DNA of 64,000 nt from the NCBI RefSeq assembly GCF_905220975.1, contig NZ_CAJNBK010000001.1:124001-188000 (forward strand), in the 5' to 3' direction. How positions within the stretch are numbered: the first letter of the stretch is position 1; each line of letters opens with the position of its first letter. Source of the DNA: Paraburkholderia haematera. GTDB lineage: Bacteria > Pseudomonadota > Gammaproteobacteria > Burkholderiales > Burkholderiaceae. Below the pieces are notes generated by a model, which worked only from the letters and a program-made list of their open reading frames with translations, was not told where the DNA came from and searched no databases. The position numbers were made by a program, and so were the translations under genes. Positions 36,959 to 47,965 of the stretch are shown piece after piece.

Positions 36959-36981
36959 AACGGGCGAAATGGGCGAAACGG
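36959..36981 (+). repeat. Dispersed repeat, copy 2 (AACGGGCGAAA type)
   Basis: AACGGGCGAAA followed by TGGGCGAAACGG, differing from copy 1 (28538-28560, opposite strand) at one position. It lies between hisC and pth, in the probable hisC leader. Confidence 0.7.
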
Positions 36982-37015
36982 TGATAAAGCGATGTAGGCG
37001 CGAGCAAGCCGTCGC

Positions 37016-37621
37016 TCAGGGATTATTGCGATGCAGTTGCATCGTCGCCCGCTCGAGTTCGCCTTTGATGATCTGTGGCATCACGGCCAACGCGCGTTCG
37101 ATCGACGCATCGATCACTTCCTGTTCTTCCCGCCGCGGCGGTTTCAGCACGTAATTGGCGACGTCCGGCTTGGCACCGGCTCGCGCGCTTTCGGGAATGA
37201 GATCGCGCGGATGACCGATGCCGATCCGCAGCCGCCAATACTGTTGCGAGGACAGATGCGCGGTGATGTCCTTCAGCCCGTTATGGCCGCCGCTGCCGCC
37301 ACCGAGTTTCAATTTGACGCTGCCGGGCGGCATATCGAGTTCGTCGTGTGCGACCAGGATTTCGTCCGGAAGAATCTTGAAGAACTGAGCGACCGCCACG
37401 ACCGACTGCCCCGAGCGGTTCATATATGTCTGCGGTTCCAGTAGATGCACTTCTTCGCCGTGAAGCCGGGCCTTCGCGTAGAAACCGTGGAAGCGCCGCT
37501 CGTCGCGCATTGTCGTGCCGGCTTCGCGCGCCAGTTGATCGGCCAGCCAGAAGCCGGCATTGTGGCGCGTCGCGGTGTATTCAGCGCCCGGATTGCCGAG
37601 CCCGACGATCAGCTTGATCAT
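37016..37621 (-). CDS. pth: Peptidyl-tRNA hydrolase
   Basis: Frees tRNA from peptidyl-tRNA released by stalled ribosomes. The 201-residue product has [23 protein letters not shown] with the catalytic His, [29 protein letters not shown] with the key Asp, and [12 protein letters not shown]. It lies after rplY, prs in the same orientation, a common cluster. The frame is open upstream, but the ATG at 37621 gives the family start MIKLIVGLG. Confidence 0.97.
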   Translation of the reverse strand: MIKLIVGLGNPGAEYTATRHNAGFWLADQLAREAGTTMRDERRFHGFYAKARLHGEEVHLLEPQTYMNRSGQSVVAVAQFFKILPDEILVAHDELDMPPGSVKLKLGGGSGGHNGLKDITAHLSSQQYWRLRIGIGHPRDLIPESARAGAKPDVANYVLKPPRREEQEVIDASIERALAVMPQIIKGELERATMQLHRNNP

Positions 37622-37677
37622 GATTGCGTAGGTCCATCTGGCCCGGACGCCGAACACGGCCGAGCCGAAAAAAACCG

Positions 37678-37709
37678 AAAAAAAACCCGCCGGGGCGAAC
37701 CTCGGCGGG
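37678..37709 (-). terminator. Rho-independent terminator of rplY
   Basis: Read on the minus strand, CCCGCCG pairs with CGGCGGG (extended by three inner pairs to a four-base loop) and runs into T8. It lies between rplY and pth, so pth may have its own promoter or rely on read-through. Confidence 0.9.
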
Positions 37710-37779
37710 TGACGTCGACCGTTTCATTGAAACGGATCGAGAGGATTGCTTGCTTGGTGCCGAAAGGGCCAAGAGGACC

Positions 37780-38400
37780 TTAGGCAGCCGGCGTTTCGCC
37801 TTCAGCAGCAGCAGCGGCGTCGCCTTCAGCGATTGCGCCAGCCGGGATCGTCGCAGTTGCGATGACCGGGTTTTCTGCTTCAATGTGAGCAACCAGTGCC
37901 ACGCCTGCCGGCAGAGCGATGTCCTTGGCGTGCAGCGACTGACCCGCTTCGATCTTCGCCAGGTCGACTTCGAGGAATTCCGGCAGTGCCGACGGCAGGC
38001 ACTCGATTTCGATTTCGTTGAGGACGTGCGAGATCACCGCGCTCGACAGCTTCACTGCCGGGTTGGTTTCCTGGTTCATGAAGTGCAGCGGCACCTTGGT
38101 GTGCAGCTTCTTCTTCGCGTCGACGCGCTGGAAGTCCACGTGCAGCACGAGCTGACGGAACGGATGGTATTGCACGTCGCGCAGCAGAACCTGTTGCGAC
38201 TTGCCACCGATTTCCAGGTCGAGAATCGACGAGTGGAAAACTTCTTTCTTCAGCGCGTGCCAAAGTGCGTTGTGGTCCAGTTCGACCAATTGCGTGTCAG
38301 CACCAGCGCCATATACGATGCCCGGGGTCTTACCCGAGATACGCAGGCGGCGGCTCGCACCCGTACCTTGCAAAGAACGCTCGAAAGCGACTACTTTCAT
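37780..38400 (-). CDS. rplY: 50S ribosomal protein L25/Ctc
   Basis: Binds 5S rRNA. The 206-residue protein is the long Ctc type: an N-terminal L25 domain ([28 protein letters not shown]) and a C-terminal TL5 beta domain with [15 protein letters not shown], followed by an Ala/Glu-rich tail. It is on the minus strand after prs; a hairpin at 38436-38473 separates the two. The ATG at 38400 is the family start. Confidence 0.96.
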   Translation of the reverse strand: MKVVAFERSLQGTGASRRLRISGKTPGIVYGAGADTQLVELDHNALWHALKKEVFHSSILDLEIGGKSQQVLLRDVQYHPFRQLVLHVDFQRVDAKKKLHTKVPLHFMNQETNPAVKLSSAVISHVLNEIEIECLPSALPEFLEVDLAKIEAGQSLHAKDIALPAGVALVAHIEAENPVIATATIPAGAIAEGDAAAAAEGETPAA

Positions 38401-38435
38401 GTTAAATCTCCAATGCACTGCCCGCGACCAGGCAG

Positions 38436-38473
38436 TAAAAACGGGGCCTCCAAGCCTTTTCGGCTGAGGCCCC
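38436..38473 (-). terminator. Attenuator-like hairpin between prs and rplY
   Basis: On the minus strand GGGGCCTC pairs with GAGGCCCC (38466-38473 and 38443-38450), with an inner GCC-GAAAA-GGC stem, then GTTTTT. A terminator here inside a conserved gene pair probably lowers rplY relative to prs. Confidence 0.8.
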
Positions 38474-38564
38474 AGAGCGATGGCACGAACCTTCGTTCGT
38501 TCATGCCAATTGTGCAAAAGCGCAGCGCGCGGTACTGCAATGCGCGCGGCGCCTTCGCAAATAC

Positions 38565-39521
38565 TTAACTTTCAGCGAACAGCGACATCACCGAATCGCC
38601 GCGGCGAATCCGCGAGAACGTTTCGGCAAGCAGGCCGGCGCTGCTCAACGCACGAATCTTGGGGCACGAGCGAGCTTCTTCGCCGAGCGGGATCGTGTCG
38701 GTGACAACGACTTCGTCGAGTGCCGAAGCTGCGATACGCTCGCCTGCACCGCCCGACAGAACCGGGTGGGTGGCGTAAGCGAACACCTGCTTCGCACCGC
38801 GTTCCTTCAAAACCTGAGCTGCCTTGCAAAGCGTGCCTGCGGTGTCGACCATGTCGTCCATGATCACGCAGGTGCGGCCTTCGACTTCACCGATGATGTT
38901 CATCACTTCGGCAACGTTCGCCTTCGGGCGGCGTTTGTCGATGATCGCGAGATCGCAATTCAGTTGCTTGGCCAATGCACGGGCACGCACCACGCCGCCG
39001 ACGTCCGGTGAAACGACCAGCAGGTTCTCGTAGTTCTGCTTGCGCAGATCGCCGAGCAGCACGGGCGTAGCGTAGATGTTGTCGACCGGGATGTCGAAGA
39101 AGCCTTGAATCTGGTCGGCGTGCAGATCCATCGTAATGATCCGCTCGACACCGGCGATTTCCAGCATGTTCGCCACGATCTTCGCCGAGATGGCGACGCG
39201 CGCTGAACGCGGGCGACGATCTTGACGGGCATAACCGAAGTAGGGGATGGCTGCGGTGATCCGGCCGGCGGATGCGCGCTTGAGCGCATCGACCATGATC
39301 ATCAGTTCCATCAGATTGTCATTCGCCGGTGCGCAGGTGGACTGCAGGACGAAGACATCCTTGCCACGCACGTTTTCCTGAATCTCGACCTGGATTTCAC
39401 CGTCCGAGAAACGGCTAACCATTGCTTTGCCGAGGGGAATACCGAGGATTTTGACGACTTCCTGTGCAAGCGCGGGATTTGCGTTGCCAGTAAAAACCAT
39501 CAGGCCGTCATGGCTGCTCAT
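38565..39521 (-). CDS. prs: Ribose-phosphate pyrophosphokinase
   Basis: Makes PRPP from ribose-5-phosphate and ATP for purine, pyrimidine, histidine, tryptophan and NAD synthesis. The 318-residue product has [19 protein letters not shown], the metal/PRPP loop near [35 protein letters not shown], and the PRPP signature [17 protein letters not shown]. It follows tRNA-Gln on the minus strand, about 50 bases away, a conserved arrangement. Confidence 0.98.
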   Translation of the reverse strand: MSSHDGLMVFTGNANPALAQEVVKILGIPLGKAMVSRFSDGEIQVEIQENVRGKDVFVLQSTCAPANDNLMELMIMVDALKRASAGRITAAIPYFGYARQDRRPRSARVAISAKIVANMLEIAGVERIITMDLHADQIQGFFDIPVDNIYATPVLLGDLRKQNYENLLVVSPDVGGVVRARALAKQLNCDLAIIDKRRPKANVAEVMNIIGEVEGRTCVIMDDMVDTAGTLCKAAQVLKERGAKQVFAYATHPVLSGGAGERIAASALDEVVVTDTIPLGEEARSCPKIRALSSAGLLAETFSRIRRGDSVMSLFAES

Positions 39522-39567
39522 CGTGCACCTGCTTCAGGCTGGGGGGCGAGGGAAATGCGAGAATTTT

Positions 39568-39644
39568 TGGCAGGGGAGGAAGGAGTCGAACCTTCGAATG
39601 CCGGAATCAAAATCCGGTGCCTTAACCAACTTGGCGACTCCCCT
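39568..39644 (-). tRNA. tRNA-Gln (UUG)
   Basis: Minus-strand cloverleaf with acceptor stem AGGGGAG/CTCCCCT, D-arm with AAGTTGGTTAAGG, anticodon stem CCGGA/TCCGG with loop TTTTGAT giving anticodon UUG, and T-arm around GGTTCGACTCC. CCA is encoded at the 3' end (39568-39570). It lies between ispE and prs. Confidence 0.97.
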
Positions 39645-39694
39645 ACACTAACTTTGAGCTTCACCGAACGAGGGAACGTTCGACGAGGCAAAAC

Positions 39695-40576
39695 TTATGA
39701 CGCGAAAGCAAAGAGTGGATGCTGATCGAGACCTGCAGTCACTGCGCTGTTCCATTCGCCGGGCAGTTTGGCTTGCGCCGCTTCTGCTTCAGCTTGACTA
39801 CGGAACGCTGCAAATACACTTGCACCTGACCCAGACATCCGCGCTGGTGCGATGTTTTCAAACCACCGCAGCACTTGCGCTACTTCCGCGTATTTTCCCA
39901 CGACAACCTGCTGCATGTCATTGCGGCCGAAACTTTCTGGCCATTCAGTGTTGCAGCTAAGTTCTGCAGGAAAGTCCGTAATTATGAGGGGTTTCGAATC
40001 TCTTGTCAACGCTTTTTCGGAAAAAATCGCTGCAGTCGGAACATGAACCCTCGGCGTCACTACTAGGAAATGGCGCGGCGGCAATTGTACAACGTCCAAA
40101 GCTTCTCCGACACCCTCGGCGAACGCATTTTTTCCAAAAATAAAGAACGGCACGTCGGCGCCGAGTTTCAGCGCCAGCGCCTGCAGCTCCAGTCGCGGCA
40201 AATCGAGTTTCCAGAGACGGTTGAGCGCGAGTAGTGTGGTGGCCGCATCGGAACTGCCACCGCCGAGGCCCGCGCCCATCGGCAGGCGCTTTTCGATTTC
40301 GATATCGACACCCTCGGGCGAGCCCGTATGCGCCTTCAGGAGCGATGCGGCGCGCACGGTGAGATCGTGTTCCGGCGGAACGTCGGCGATTTCGGTGCTG
40401 CGCGTGATGAGGCCGTCGTCGCGCCGCTTGAAGTGCAGGGTGTCGCCCCAGTCGAGCAACTGGAAGACGGTTTGCAGCGTGTGATAGCCGTCTGCCCGGC
40501 GGCCGGTGATGTGCAGGAACAGGTTGAGTTTCGCGGGCGCGAGGCAATCGCGCAGCGAATCGGTCGTTTCAATCAT
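39695..40576 (-). CDS. ispE: 4-diphosphocytidyl-2-C-methyl-D-erythritol kinase
   Basis: GHMP kinase of the MEP isoprenoid pathway that phosphorylates CDP-ME. The 293-residue product has the N-terminal [21 protein letters not shown] with the catalytic Lys, the ATP-binding [18 protein letters not shown], and a C-terminal [12 protein letters not shown]. It lies between lolB and tRNA-Gln on the minus strand, the usual order in beta- and gamma-proteobacteria. Confidence 0.97.
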   Translation of the reverse strand: MIETTDSLRDCLAPAKLNLFLHITGRRADGYHTLQTVFQLLDWGDTLHFKRRDDGLITRSTEIADVPPEHDLTVRAASLLKAHTGSPEGVDIEIEKRLPMGAGLGGGSSDAATTLLALNRLWKLDLPRLELQALALKLGADVPFFIFGKNAFAEGVGEALDVVQLPPRHFLVVTPRVHVPTAAIFSEKALTRDSKPLIITDFPAELSCNTEWPESFGRNDMQQVVVGKYAEVAQVLRWFENIAPARMSGSGASVFAAFRSQAEAEAAQAKLPGEWNSAVTAGLDQHPLFAFAS

Positions 40577-40641
40577 GAGTCAGGGCTACATGCGCCATAG
40601 TGGCGCCAAAGATGCGGCAAGGGTTGTGCGAACACGCGCGA

Positions 40642-41274
40642 CTATTGGTCCAGCACGAGCTTGATGTCGAGCGGCGGTTCCGAGCGGCTCAGGTTCAGAC
40701 GCTTCACGCCGGTGGCCGGCGCCTCGGCATAGGCCAGGTAATCGATCGTCCAGCCGTCCTGCGTGATCTGTTTCAAGCGCGAGGGCTGATCCGGATCCTT
40801 CTCGGTCCTGGCGCGCGAAGTCGGTGCCGGCGAAGGCTGCAGCCAGTAGCGCAGCCCTTCGACCGGCAACACAAATCCGAGCGCATTCTGCATCAGCGTG
40901 GAGACATTGTCGGCGGTGAGCGGTTGACGGTTCGGCAGTTCAAGCGTGGCCGAAGCGGGCGACGAAGTCACGATCGCCAGTGTCTGACCGAGCGGATTGC
41001 GCAATTGCAGGGTGACCGTGTCACCCGTTTCCTGCCAGGTGAAGTTGCCATAAGCATTGCGCTGCTGGCCGTTCTGATCGTTGTACTGGATCGCGAACCG
41101 GCCTTGATAGGCACGGGTGGTCTGCGTGGAGACGGATGTCGCCGCATTCGACGTGGACGGCCCCTGCGGCTTCACCGATGCACAACCGGCCAACGCGACA
41201 ACCGCCGCCGCTACGAATCCGAGCGCCGCGCCGCGCGGCGCCCCGGGATAGGAGATCAAGCGGGAAAGACGCAT
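40642..41274 (-). CDS. lolB: Outer-membrane lipoprotein insertase LolB
   Basis: Takes lipoproteins from LolA in the periplasm and puts them into the outer membrane. The 210-residue precursor has a signal sequence with lipobox ALAGC (near residue 31), then a beta-sandwich domain with RFAIQYNDQNGQQRNAYGNFTW and LNNLR-free body ending in LVLDQ. The ATG at 41274 shares its A with the TGA of the TPR gene (TGATG), showing translational coupling. It precedes ispE. Confidence 0.93.
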   Translation of the reverse strand: MRLSRLISYPGAPRGAALGFVAAAVVALAGCASVKPQGPSTSNAATSVSTQTTRAYQGRFAIQYNDQNGQQRNAYGNFTWQETGDTVTLQLRNPLGQTLAIVTSSPASATLELPNRQPLTADNVSTLMQNALGFVLPVEGLRYWLQPSPAPTSRARTEKDPDQPSRLKQITQDGWTIDYLAYAEAPATGVKRLNLSRSEPPLDIKLVLDQ

Positions 41275-43115
41275 CAAAGATCGTTCACCTGAAGGCGTTG
41301 CAGCGTTTTAACCAGGGTGTCGTTGTCCGGTTCGAGCTTGCGCGCGTCACGGAAAGCGGCGCGAGCCTGATCCTGCGCGCCGGTTTTCCACAACACTTCG
41401 CCGAGGTGCGCGCCAATTTCGGCGTTCGGCTGGAGGTCGTACGCTTTGCGCAGCAGCTTGATCGCATCCGATGTATCGCCCATCCGGTACTTGACCCAGC
41501 CGACACTGTCCATGATGAAGGCGTCGTTCGGTGCCAGCGACGAGGCCTTCTCGACCAGCTTATCCGCTTCCGACAGGCGCTGATTGCGATCGGCCAGCGA
41601 ATAGCCGAGCGCGTTATACGCCTGCGGATTGTCCGGCTGCGTCTGGATCAGCTTGCGCAACTGCGCTTCCATGACGTCGTAATGGCCGGTCTTTTCGGCG
41701 GCCATGGCGTAGTCGTAGGTGAGATCGGGATCGTCGGGGAAGGCCGCCGTTGCTTGTTGCAGGCGTGATTCCGCCTCCGGGTAACGCTTCGCGTCGAACA
41801 GAATGGCCGCGTCGGTGCGGGCAATCAGCGCCTGGTCACGCGGATCGGGTGCCTGCAGGCCCGCCAGCAGTTTGCGCGCGTCTTCCGTCTTGCCTTGCTT
41901 GGCGAGCAATTGCGCACGCGTGATCTGCGCAGGCATATATTGCTGGCTCGATGTCGAAACCTTGTTCAGCCAGCTGCTCGCTGCCGCCTCGTTCTTCTGT
42001 TCGAGCGACAGTTGCGCAAGATAGATATACGCCTGGCCCGGATCGGCGTTCGGCGTTTTTTCGGCTTGCTGTGCGTACTGGGTCAGGTAGGTCTGCGCGT
42101 CGTTGAAATTCTTCTGCTGGATCTTGATCAGCGCGAGCGCCATCAGCGGCGTGAGGTCAGCCGCGTTGTTCTTGTGCATGATCTCGAACTGCTTCTGCGC
42201 GTCGTCCAGACGGTCGCTCGCGAGATACATCTGCGCGAGCGCGAGGCGCGCGTCATGCGATTTCGGGTTCTGCTGCACGTACTTCTCGAGCGACGCGATG
42301 CCTTCCTTGCGCTCCTCCGGACCCATCTGCGACAGCGTCAGCGCGGCCGGCAAATAGTCTGGTTTGAGCGCGAGCGCCTGTTCGAGCGACTTGCGCGCGC
42401 CCGGCGCGTCGTTGGAAACAAGTTGCTGGCGCGCGATGGCCAGTTGCGCCTCCGGCCGGTTCAGGTCGTTTTTCAGCAGGTCTTGCAGGACATGCAGGCC
42501 GCCGATCCGGTTCGGACCGCGCGAAAGCAACAGCTGCAACGCCAGAATCGCACTGCCGCGATTGTCGGCGGGCACTTTCGCGAGTTCCCCGGCGAGGATC
42601 GGTTCAGCGTCGTCAGGCTTGCCGGACAACACGAGCAGGGACGCGTCAAGTTGCGCGGCGCGTTCCGAATTCGGCGCATACTGCTGCCACAATTGCGCGG
42701 CGGCCAAAGCGTCCGACGGGCTTTGCGCGGCCAACGCGATTTCCGTGGCGCGTTGCGCCATGCGCGGATCGTGCGTGTCGCGCGCGAGCGCGAGGTAGGT
42801 CTGGTAGGCGGGCGCCGGCTGGTCGCGTTGCAATGCGACCTCGGCGGCGAGCACCTGGAATACGATCTGGCTGGACAGCGGCACGCCCGGCAGAGACTTC
42901 TGGTCTTCTGCCGTCGCCGGACCGAGCGGGTCAGGCAGGGTGACAGACGTGTCATCCGAGTCCGGCGATGGATCCTGCGCGTGCGCGGGCACGGCAGCCA
43001 GCGCCCAGACGGCGAGCGCGGCGGCACCGAGCATGCGGCGAGCGGACACGGCGTTCGGCACGCGGGATGCGCTAGCCGGGCGCTTCGAAAACAGCTTCAC
43101 GAAGGACAAGTTCAT
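41274..43115 (-). CDS. TPR-repeat protein upstream of lolB
   Basis: A 613-residue protein with a signal peptide ending near AHAQ (about residue 45) and at least ten tetratricopeptide-like helical pairs, such as [20 protein letters not shown] and [24 protein letters not shown] proteins act as scaffolds. Its conserved place ahead of lolB and ispE suggests a role in envelope assembly, but no function can be assigned. The ATG at 43115 is chosen over the extended frame from 43184 because it gives a clean signal peptide. It is divergent from mutM. Confidence 0.85.
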   Translation of the reverse strand: MNLSFVKLFSKRPASASRVPNAVSARRMLGAAALAVWALAAVPAHAQDPSPDSDDTSVTLPDPLGPATAEDQKSLPGVPLSSQIVFQVLAAEVALQRDQPAPAYQTYLALARDTHDPRMAQRATEIALAAQSPSDALAAAQLWQQYAPNSERAAQLDASLLVLSGKPDDAEPILAGELAKVPADNRGSAILALQLLLSRGPNRIGGLHVLQDLLKNDLNRPEAQLAIARQQLVSNDAPGARKSLEQALALKPDYLPAALTLSQMGPEERKEGIASLEKYVQQNPKSHDARLALAQMYLASDRLDDAQKQFEIMHKNNAADLTPLMALALIKIQQKNFNDAQTYLTQYAQQAEKTPNADPGQAYIYLAQLSLEQKNEAAASSWLNKVSTSSQQYMPAQITRAQLLAKQGKTEDARKLLAGLQAPDPRDQALIARTDAAILFDAKRYPEAESRLQQATAAFPDDPDLTYDYAMAAEKTGHYDVMEAQLRKLIQTQPDNPQAYNALGYSLADRNQRLSEADKLVEKASSLAPNDAFIMDSVGWVKYRMGDTSDAIKLLRKAYDLQPNAEIGAHLGEVLWKTGAQDQARAAFRDARKLEPDNDTLVKTLQRLQVNDL

Positions 43116-43202
43116 GGAAATCCGTTCAATGTTTCGGACGATTGTAACGCGCTCGCTACAATACGCGCACAACCAACGACGCAAGTTGCAGACCAGTTAG
43201 AC

Positions 43203-44033
43203 ATGCCAGAGTTGCCAGAAGTTGAGGTTACCCGAAGGGGAATCGAACCGTATGTGTCCGGGCGCAAGGTTGAACGCGTCGAGGTGCGTACGCCCGCGCT
43301 GCGGTGGCCGATTCCGGCGGACCTTGCGAAAACCTTGCGCGGCAGCGTGGTGCGCAAGGTCGAGCGGCGCGGCAAGTATCTGCTGTTCGAGATTGATGCC
43401 GGCTGGTTCATCGTGCATCTGGGCATGACCGGCACGCTGCGTGTGCTGCGTCATGTGCCGCATCCGCCGGCCGCGGCGAAACACGATCACGTCGACTGGA
43501 TTTTCGACGAATTCATTTTGCGCTATCGCGATCCGCGGCGTTTCGGCGCGGTGCTGTGGCACCCGCGCGAAGCCGGCGACGTACTCGAGCATCCGCTGCT
43601 CGCGGGCCTCGGTGTCGAACCGTTTTCGCCGGCGTTTTCCGGCGCGTTGATGCACCGGCTCACGCGCGGGCGCAAGGTGTCGGTGAAGCAGGCGCTGCTG
43701 GCAGGGGAGATCGTGGTCGGCGTGGGTAATATCTACGCCTCCGAAAGCCTCTTTCGCGCCGGTATCCGGCCCACCACCGCGGCGGGTCGTGTCTCGCTCG
43801 TGCGCTACGCGTTGCTGGCGGACGCGGTGCGTATCACGCTCGCCGCGGCGATTGAGAAGGGCGGCAGCACGCTGCGCGATTTCGTCGGCAGCGACGGCGA
43901 AAGCGGTTACTTCCAGCTCGACTATTTCGTCTATGATCGCGCGGGCCTGCCATGCCGCGTGTGTGGAACGCCGATCAAACAGATCGTGCAGGGGCAGCGT
44001 TCCACGTATTTCTGTCCCACCTGCCAGCGCTAA
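43203..44033 (+). CDS. mutM: Formamidopyrimidine-DNA glycosylase
   Basis: Removes 8-oxoguanine and FaPy lesions and nicks the abasic site. The 276-residue product starts [13 protein letters not shown], where Pro2 and Glu3 are catalytic, contains [26 protein letters not shown] with the H2TH motif, and ends in a zinc finger [10 protein letters not shown]...CPTCQR. The frame stays open on the antisense strand far upstream, but the homologous start is at 43203. It precedes mutY, pairing two repair enzymes of the GO system. Confidence 0.97.
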   Translation: MPELPEVEVTRRGIEPYVSGRKVERVEVRTPALRWPIPADLAKTLRGSVVRKVERRGKYLLFEIDAGWFIVHLGMTGTLRVLRHVPHPPAAAKHDHVDWIFDEFILRYRDPRRFGAVLWHPREAGDVLEHPLLAGLGVEPFSPAFSGALMHRLTRGRKVSVKQALLAGEIVVGVGNIYASESLFRAGIRPTTAAGRVSLVRYALLADAVRITLAAAIEKGGSTLRDFVGSDGESGYFQLDYFVYDRAGLPCRVCGTPIKQIVQGQRSTYFCPTCQR

Positions 44034-44040
44034 ATTATCA

Positions 44041-45156
44041 ATGCCTTCTCGTTTAAGCCCTTCTGCCGCGTCTGCCGCGCCTGCTTTTCCAGTCATGTCT
44101 GATTTTTCCGCGCGGTTGATTGCGTGGCAGCGCCAGCACGGCCGTCATGATCTGCCATGGCAGAACACGCGCGATCCGTATCGCATCTGGTTGTCGGAAA
44201 TCATGCTGCAGCAGACCCAGGTATCGACGGTCATTCCGTACTACGCAAAGTTTCTTGCGCGTTGTCCGGATGTTGCCTCGCTCGCCGCCGCGCCGGCAGA
44301 CGACGTAATGGCGTTATGGGCAGGCCTCGGCTACTACTCTCGCGCGCGCAATCTGCACCGCTGCGCGCAGGTCGTCGTCGAGCAGCATGGCGGGGCGTTC
44401 CCTGCGTCTGCCGACGCGCTTGCTGAACTACCGGGCATCGGCCGCTCGACGGCCGCGGCGATCGCCTCGTTCGCATTCGGCGCGCGTGCCACGATTCTCG
44501 ACGGCAACGTGAAGCGCGTATTGGCGCGCGTATTTGGCGTCGAGGGCTTTCCGGGCGAAAAGAAAGTCGAGAACGCGATGTGGACGCTGGCGGAATCGCT
44601 GCTGCCGTCCAACGCATCGGACGACGATGTCAGTGCCTACACGCAGGGCCTGATGGACCTTGGCGCAACGTTATGTGTGCGTGGCAAGCCGGACTGCCTA
44701 CGCTGCCCGTTCGCTCCCGACTGCGTGGCCAACGTGACCGGACGTCAGCGCGAACTGCCCACGGCACGACCGAAGAAAGCTGTGCCGACGCGCCGCACAT
44801 GGATGCTGGTGCTACGCAACGGTAACGCCGTGATGCTGGAAAAGCGCCCCCCGTCGGGCATCTGGGGCGGCTTATGGAGCCTGCCGGAAGCCGCCGACGA
44901 AGCTACGCTGGCCGAGCGTGCGCGTGCTTTCGGCGGTGACGGAGCGGTCTCGCCGCTCGCGCCGCTTACCCACGTTTTCACGCATTTCAAGCTGGATATC
45001 GAACCGCGGCTTGCCGAGCTGGATCGTGGCGCAGGCGCGTTGGCTGCACTAGGCGACGCGGACACTGCATGGGTCGCGTTAAGCGATCTCGATTCATTCG
45101 GCGTACCCGCGCCGGTGCGCAAACTGCTGGATAGTTTGCACGGCTCGCTGCTCTAG
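44041..45156 (+). CDS. mutY: A/G-specific adenine DNA glycosylase
   Basis: Removes adenine mispaired with 8-oxoguanine. The 371-residue product has WLSEIMLQQTQVSTVIPYY, the helix-hairpin-helix ELPGIGRSTAAAIASFAFG with the catalytic Asp in LDGNVKRVL, and a [4Fe-4S] cluster CVRGKPDCLRCPFAPDC. A Nudix-like C-terminal domain follows (about 235-360). ATG at 44041 is annotated; ATG 44095 (MSDFSARL) is equally possible. It follows mutM by seven bases. Confidence 0.95.
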   Translation: MPSRLSPSAASAAPAFPVMSDFSARLIAWQRQHGRHDLPWQNTRDPYRIWLSEIMLQQTQVSTVIPYYAKFLARCPDVASLAAAPADDVMALWAGLGYYSRARNLHRCAQVVVEQHGGAFPASADALAELPGIGRSTAAAIASFAFGARATILDGNVKRVLARVFGVEGFPGEKKVENAMWTLAESLLPSNASDDDVSAYTQGLMDLGATLCVRGKPDCLRCPFAPDCVANVTGRQRELPTARPKKAVPTRRTWMLVLRNGNAVMLEKRPPSGIWGGLWSLPEAADEATLAERARAFGGDGAVSPLAPLTHVFTHFKLDIEPRLAELDRGAGALAALGDADTAWVALSDLDSFGVPAPVRKLLDSLHGSLL

Positions 45157-45183
45157 CCAACCCCGAGCAAAAAGCACGTCAAA

Positions 45184-45816
45184 TCAAAGCAGCTGATGTT
45201 GCTGCATATAGTGATGAACCACGTCGATCCGGGCGCCTGCGTCCTGCAATTCCATCAGTTTTTGTCTTGCACGAAGGGCGATCGGCAGCACTTCCGCGAG
45301 CCGGTTCGACACCCATGACGGATCTTCCAGCCTGAACGGCTCCGCGAACGGCAGGCTGTCCGGATCGCGTTCGCGGATCGTTGCGATGATCCGTTCAAGC
45401 ACTTCCGCACACGCGCCGAATTTGGCCAGTTGCTCATTGCCCTCGAGCGGGATGTCTTCTCCGAGCGGCTCCGCCATGCCGACCAGCAAGCCGCTGCTCT
45501 CCACACGATGGGAAAGCAGGCGAAACCGCCGCGTGCCGCGTGCGCGAATCAGCAGCATGCCGAAGGCTTCGACATCGCACTCTTCGATTTCGGCGAGACA
45601 GCCGATTGCTTCAGGCACCGAGGGCTCTTCGGCGCGTGCCACTTCGGCGCCGCTTTTCAGCAGACACACGCCGAACGGCGTTTTGTCTCGCAGACAGTCG
45701 CGCGCCATATCGAGGTAGCGTGCTTCGAAGATTTTCAGCGGCAGCAGTCCATCGGGAAACAGCACCGTATGCAGCGGAAACAGCGGCACATCGGCAAGCA
45801 CAGTAGAAGAAGACAT
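45184..45816 (-). CDS. LON N-terminal domain protein
   Basis: A 210-residue protein made of the LON substrate-binding domain alone: VPLFPLHTVLFPDGLLPLKIFEARYL at the start (noted here by PLFPLHTVLFPDG), CLAEIEECDVEAFGMLLIRARGTRRFRL, and a helical C terminus. It has no ATPase or protease part. Such stand-alone domains are common, of unknown function, and may bind substrates. It lies between mutY and rapZ. Confidence 0.9.
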   Translation of the reverse strand: MSSSTVLADVPLFPLHTVLFPDGLLPLKIFEARYLDMARDCLRDKTPFGVCLLKSGAEVARAEEPSVPEAIGCLAEIEECDVEAFGMLLIRARGTRRFRLLSHRVESSGLLVGMAEPLGEDIPLEGNEQLAKFGACAEVLERIIATIRERDPDSLPFAEPFRLEDPSWVSNRLAEVLPIALRARQKLMELQDAGARIDVVHHYMQQHQLL

Positions 45817-45855
45817 GGCGCAACGCTTCGAGTTGAGGCCGCGCGACGCGGCCGG

Positions 45856-46749
45856 TTAAGCCACTAACTTCGATGATTCGCCGATAGGAACCGGCGCATC
45901 GCGGTGCCGCACAATGACATTTGCCGACGTTGCGAGACGCGCGGCGAGCGTCTCCGCAATGAACACCGAGCGGTGCTGGCCGCCCGTGCAACCGATCGCG
46001 ACCGTTAGATAACTGCGATTGTCGTCACGGAAATGCGGCAGCCATTTGACGAGATATTTTTCGATGTCGTCGATCATTTCATGCACGACCGGCAGCGCGT
46101 CGAGAAAATCCATCACCGGTTTGTCCAGGCCCGTGAGCGGTCGCAACTCATGATCGTAGTACGGGTTCGGCAGCGTGCGGACGTCGAAAACAAAATCGGC
46201 GTCGAGCGGCACGCCGCGTTTGAAGCCGAAAGACTCGAACATCAGCACGAGCCCCGCATCTTCCTGCTCGATGAAGCGTTTGACCCATGCACGCAGCACG
46301 TTCGCGCGCAGATTGCTGGTGTCGATCTGATGGCCGAATTCGACGAGGCCCGCCACGAGTTCGCGTTCGCGTTCGATCGCTTCACCGAGCGACGTCAGCA
46401 AGCCGACGTCCGCATCGTGCGCGGTGGAACCGGACAGTGGATGACGACGGCGCGTTTCGGAAAAACGTTGAATCAACGACTGCGTGCTTGCGTTCAGAAA
46501 GAGCACGCGCACGTCGTGGGCGCGCGACAGGTCGCGGATCATCGCAGGCATTTCGTCGAGCGAGGCGCTCGAGCGCGCGTCGATGGCGACCGCGAGGCGT
46601 TCGTGGCCGTCGTCGGCGAGATAGTTGGCCAGTTGCGGCAAAAAACGCGGCGGTAAATTGTCGACGCAGTAATAGCCTGCGTCTTCAAGCGCGTTCAGGG
46701 CAACTGACTTGCCGGAGCCGGAAATACCGGTGATCAGGATTATGCGCAT
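45856..46749 (-). CDS. rapZ: RNase adapter protein RapZ
   Basis: In enterics RapZ binds GlcN-6-P and brings the sRNA GlmZ to RNase E, tuning glmS. The 297-residue product has the Walker A motif [11 protein letters not shown] (residues 8-18), [17 protein letters not shown] region, [29 protein letters not shown], and the C-terminal [15 protein letters not shown]. GlmZ is not identified here and in beta-proteobacteria the target is unclear. It ends the minus-strand rpoN-hpf-ptsN-hprK-rapZ run. Confidence 0.95.
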   Translation of the reverse strand: MRIILITGISGSGKSVALNALEDAGYYCVDNLPPRFLPQLANYLADDGHERLAVAIDARSSASLDEMPAMIRDLSRAHDVRVLFLNASTQSLIQRFSETRRRHPLSGSTAHDADVGLLTSLGEAIERERELVAGLVEFGHQIDTSNLRANVLRAWVKRFIEQEDAGLVLMFESFGFKRGVPLDADFVFDVRTLPNPYYDHELRPLTGLDKPVMDFLDALPVVHEMIDDIEKYLVKWLPHFRDDNRSYLTVAIGCTGGQHRSVFIAETLAARLATSANVIVRHRDAPVPIGESSKLVA

Positions 46750-46854
46750 GGAGTCGTGGAATCCGTACAGTTCATCATAGCATCTGGTCCCCGTGCGCGT
46801 GCCGCCGCAGCCGCCGTTGGCGGTCCTGACACGGCGCTGCGGGGTGTCGCGGAT

Positions 46855-47823
46855 TTAGATCAATTTGCCGGGAAACTGGCTATCCGGGTCCTGCATGGCC
46901 AGACGCTGACGATCCATGAAGTCGCGCAGCGTATCGATGCCGCGAAGTTGCAGGATCGTGTTGCGCACGGCCGCTTCGACCAGCACCGCGAGGTTGCGGC
47001 CGGCCGCAACCTGAATCGTGACTTTGCTGATCGGCAAACCGAGCACATCGACGGTTTGGCTTTCCAGCGGCAACCGCTGGAATTCGCCGTCGGGACGGCG
47101 CACCAGTTGCACGATCAGTTTCAGCTTCATTTTGCGACGCACCGCGGTTTCACCGAAGATCGTCTTGATGTCGAGCAGGCCGAGACCGCGAACTTCGAGC
47201 AGATTTTGCAGCAGCGGCGGGCAGCGTCCTTCGACGAAATCCGGGCCGAGGCGCACGAAATCCACCGCGTCGTCGGCGACGAGGCCGTGCCCGCGGCTGA
47301 TCAATTCCAGCCCGAGCTCGCTCTTGCCGAGGCCGGAATCGCCGGTGAGCAGCACGCCCATGCCGAGAATGTCGAGAAATACGCCGTGCAGCGTGGCGCG
47401 CGGCGCGAGAATGCGCGACATGTACAGGCGCAGGCTGTCGATCACCGCAGCGGCGGACATTGGCGTGGTGAAGAGCGGCGTGGACGAGCGCGTGCAGCGC
47501 AGCACCAGCTCCGGCGGCGCCGCGACACCGCCCGCCACCACCAGAAACGGCGGCTCCAACGCGATCAGCTCGGCCATATGGCGCGAGCGGTCTTCGTCGG
47601 TTTGACGCGTGTAGTAGTCGATTTCGGCGTCGCCGAGCACCTGGATCCGGTTCGGGTGGATCAGGTTCAAGTGGCCGACAAGGTCGGCGCTCGACGTGGC
47701 GTTGGCGACCGATTCCGAAGAAAAGCCGCGCTCCCAGCCTTCATGCCCCGTCAGCCAGCTCAGCTTCAGCATGGCGGCGTTGTCGTCGAAAATGCTCTGG
47801 GCGTTGATGCTGGACGTATCCAT
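46855..47823 (-). CDS. hprK: HPr(Ser) kinase/phosphorylase
   Basis: Phosphorylates HPr at Ser46. The 322-residue protein has an N-terminal MurF-like domain, the Walker [31 protein letters not shown], and the HprK signature [17 protein letters not shown]. In Gram-positives it controls carbon catabolite repression. In proteobacteria it often lies with ptsN and rpoN and may act on the PTS-Ntr HPr. Here a fused HPr domain with Ser222 is also encoded in the window. Confidence 0.96.
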   Translation of the reverse strand: MDTSSINAQSIFDDNAAMLKLSWLTGHEGWERGFSSESVANATSSADLVGHLNLIHPNRIQVLGDAEIDYYTRQTDEDRSRHMAELIALEPPFLVVAGGVAAPPELVLRCTRSSTPLFTTPMSAAAVIDSLRLYMSRILAPRATLHGVFLDILGMGVLLTGDSGLGKSELGLELISRGHGLVADDAVDFVRLGPDFVEGRCPPLLQNLLEVRGLGLLDIKTIFGETAVRRKMKLKLIVQLVRRPDGEFQRLPLESQTVDVLGLPISKVTIQVAAGRNLAVLVEAAVRNTILQLRGIDTLRDFMDRQRLAMQDPDSQFPGKLI

Positions 47824-47965
47824 GAGTCAGTGACTCCAGTGTGGGCCGCTTGCCGGGCGAAGGGGCGGCCGTGCTAACGCGGGCCGTTTGCCTTGCCAGG
47901 TTGTTGTACCCGCACTTAGGCGGGTAACGGGGTGAATCACCGGCGTGCGGATAACCGCCGATGCA

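Noticed and set aside
39568..39644. tRNA-Gln as an integration site
   Set aside because: Both flanks are conserved core genes (ispE and prs) with no partial tRNA copy or integrase nearby.
41895..43202. Long open plus-strand frame running antisense to the TPR gene and joining mutM in frame
   Set aside because: It mirrors the codon pattern of the minus-strand TPR gene in GC-rich DNA, is Arg-rich with no domain, and MutM homology starts exactly at 43203 with the catalytic MPELPEVE start.
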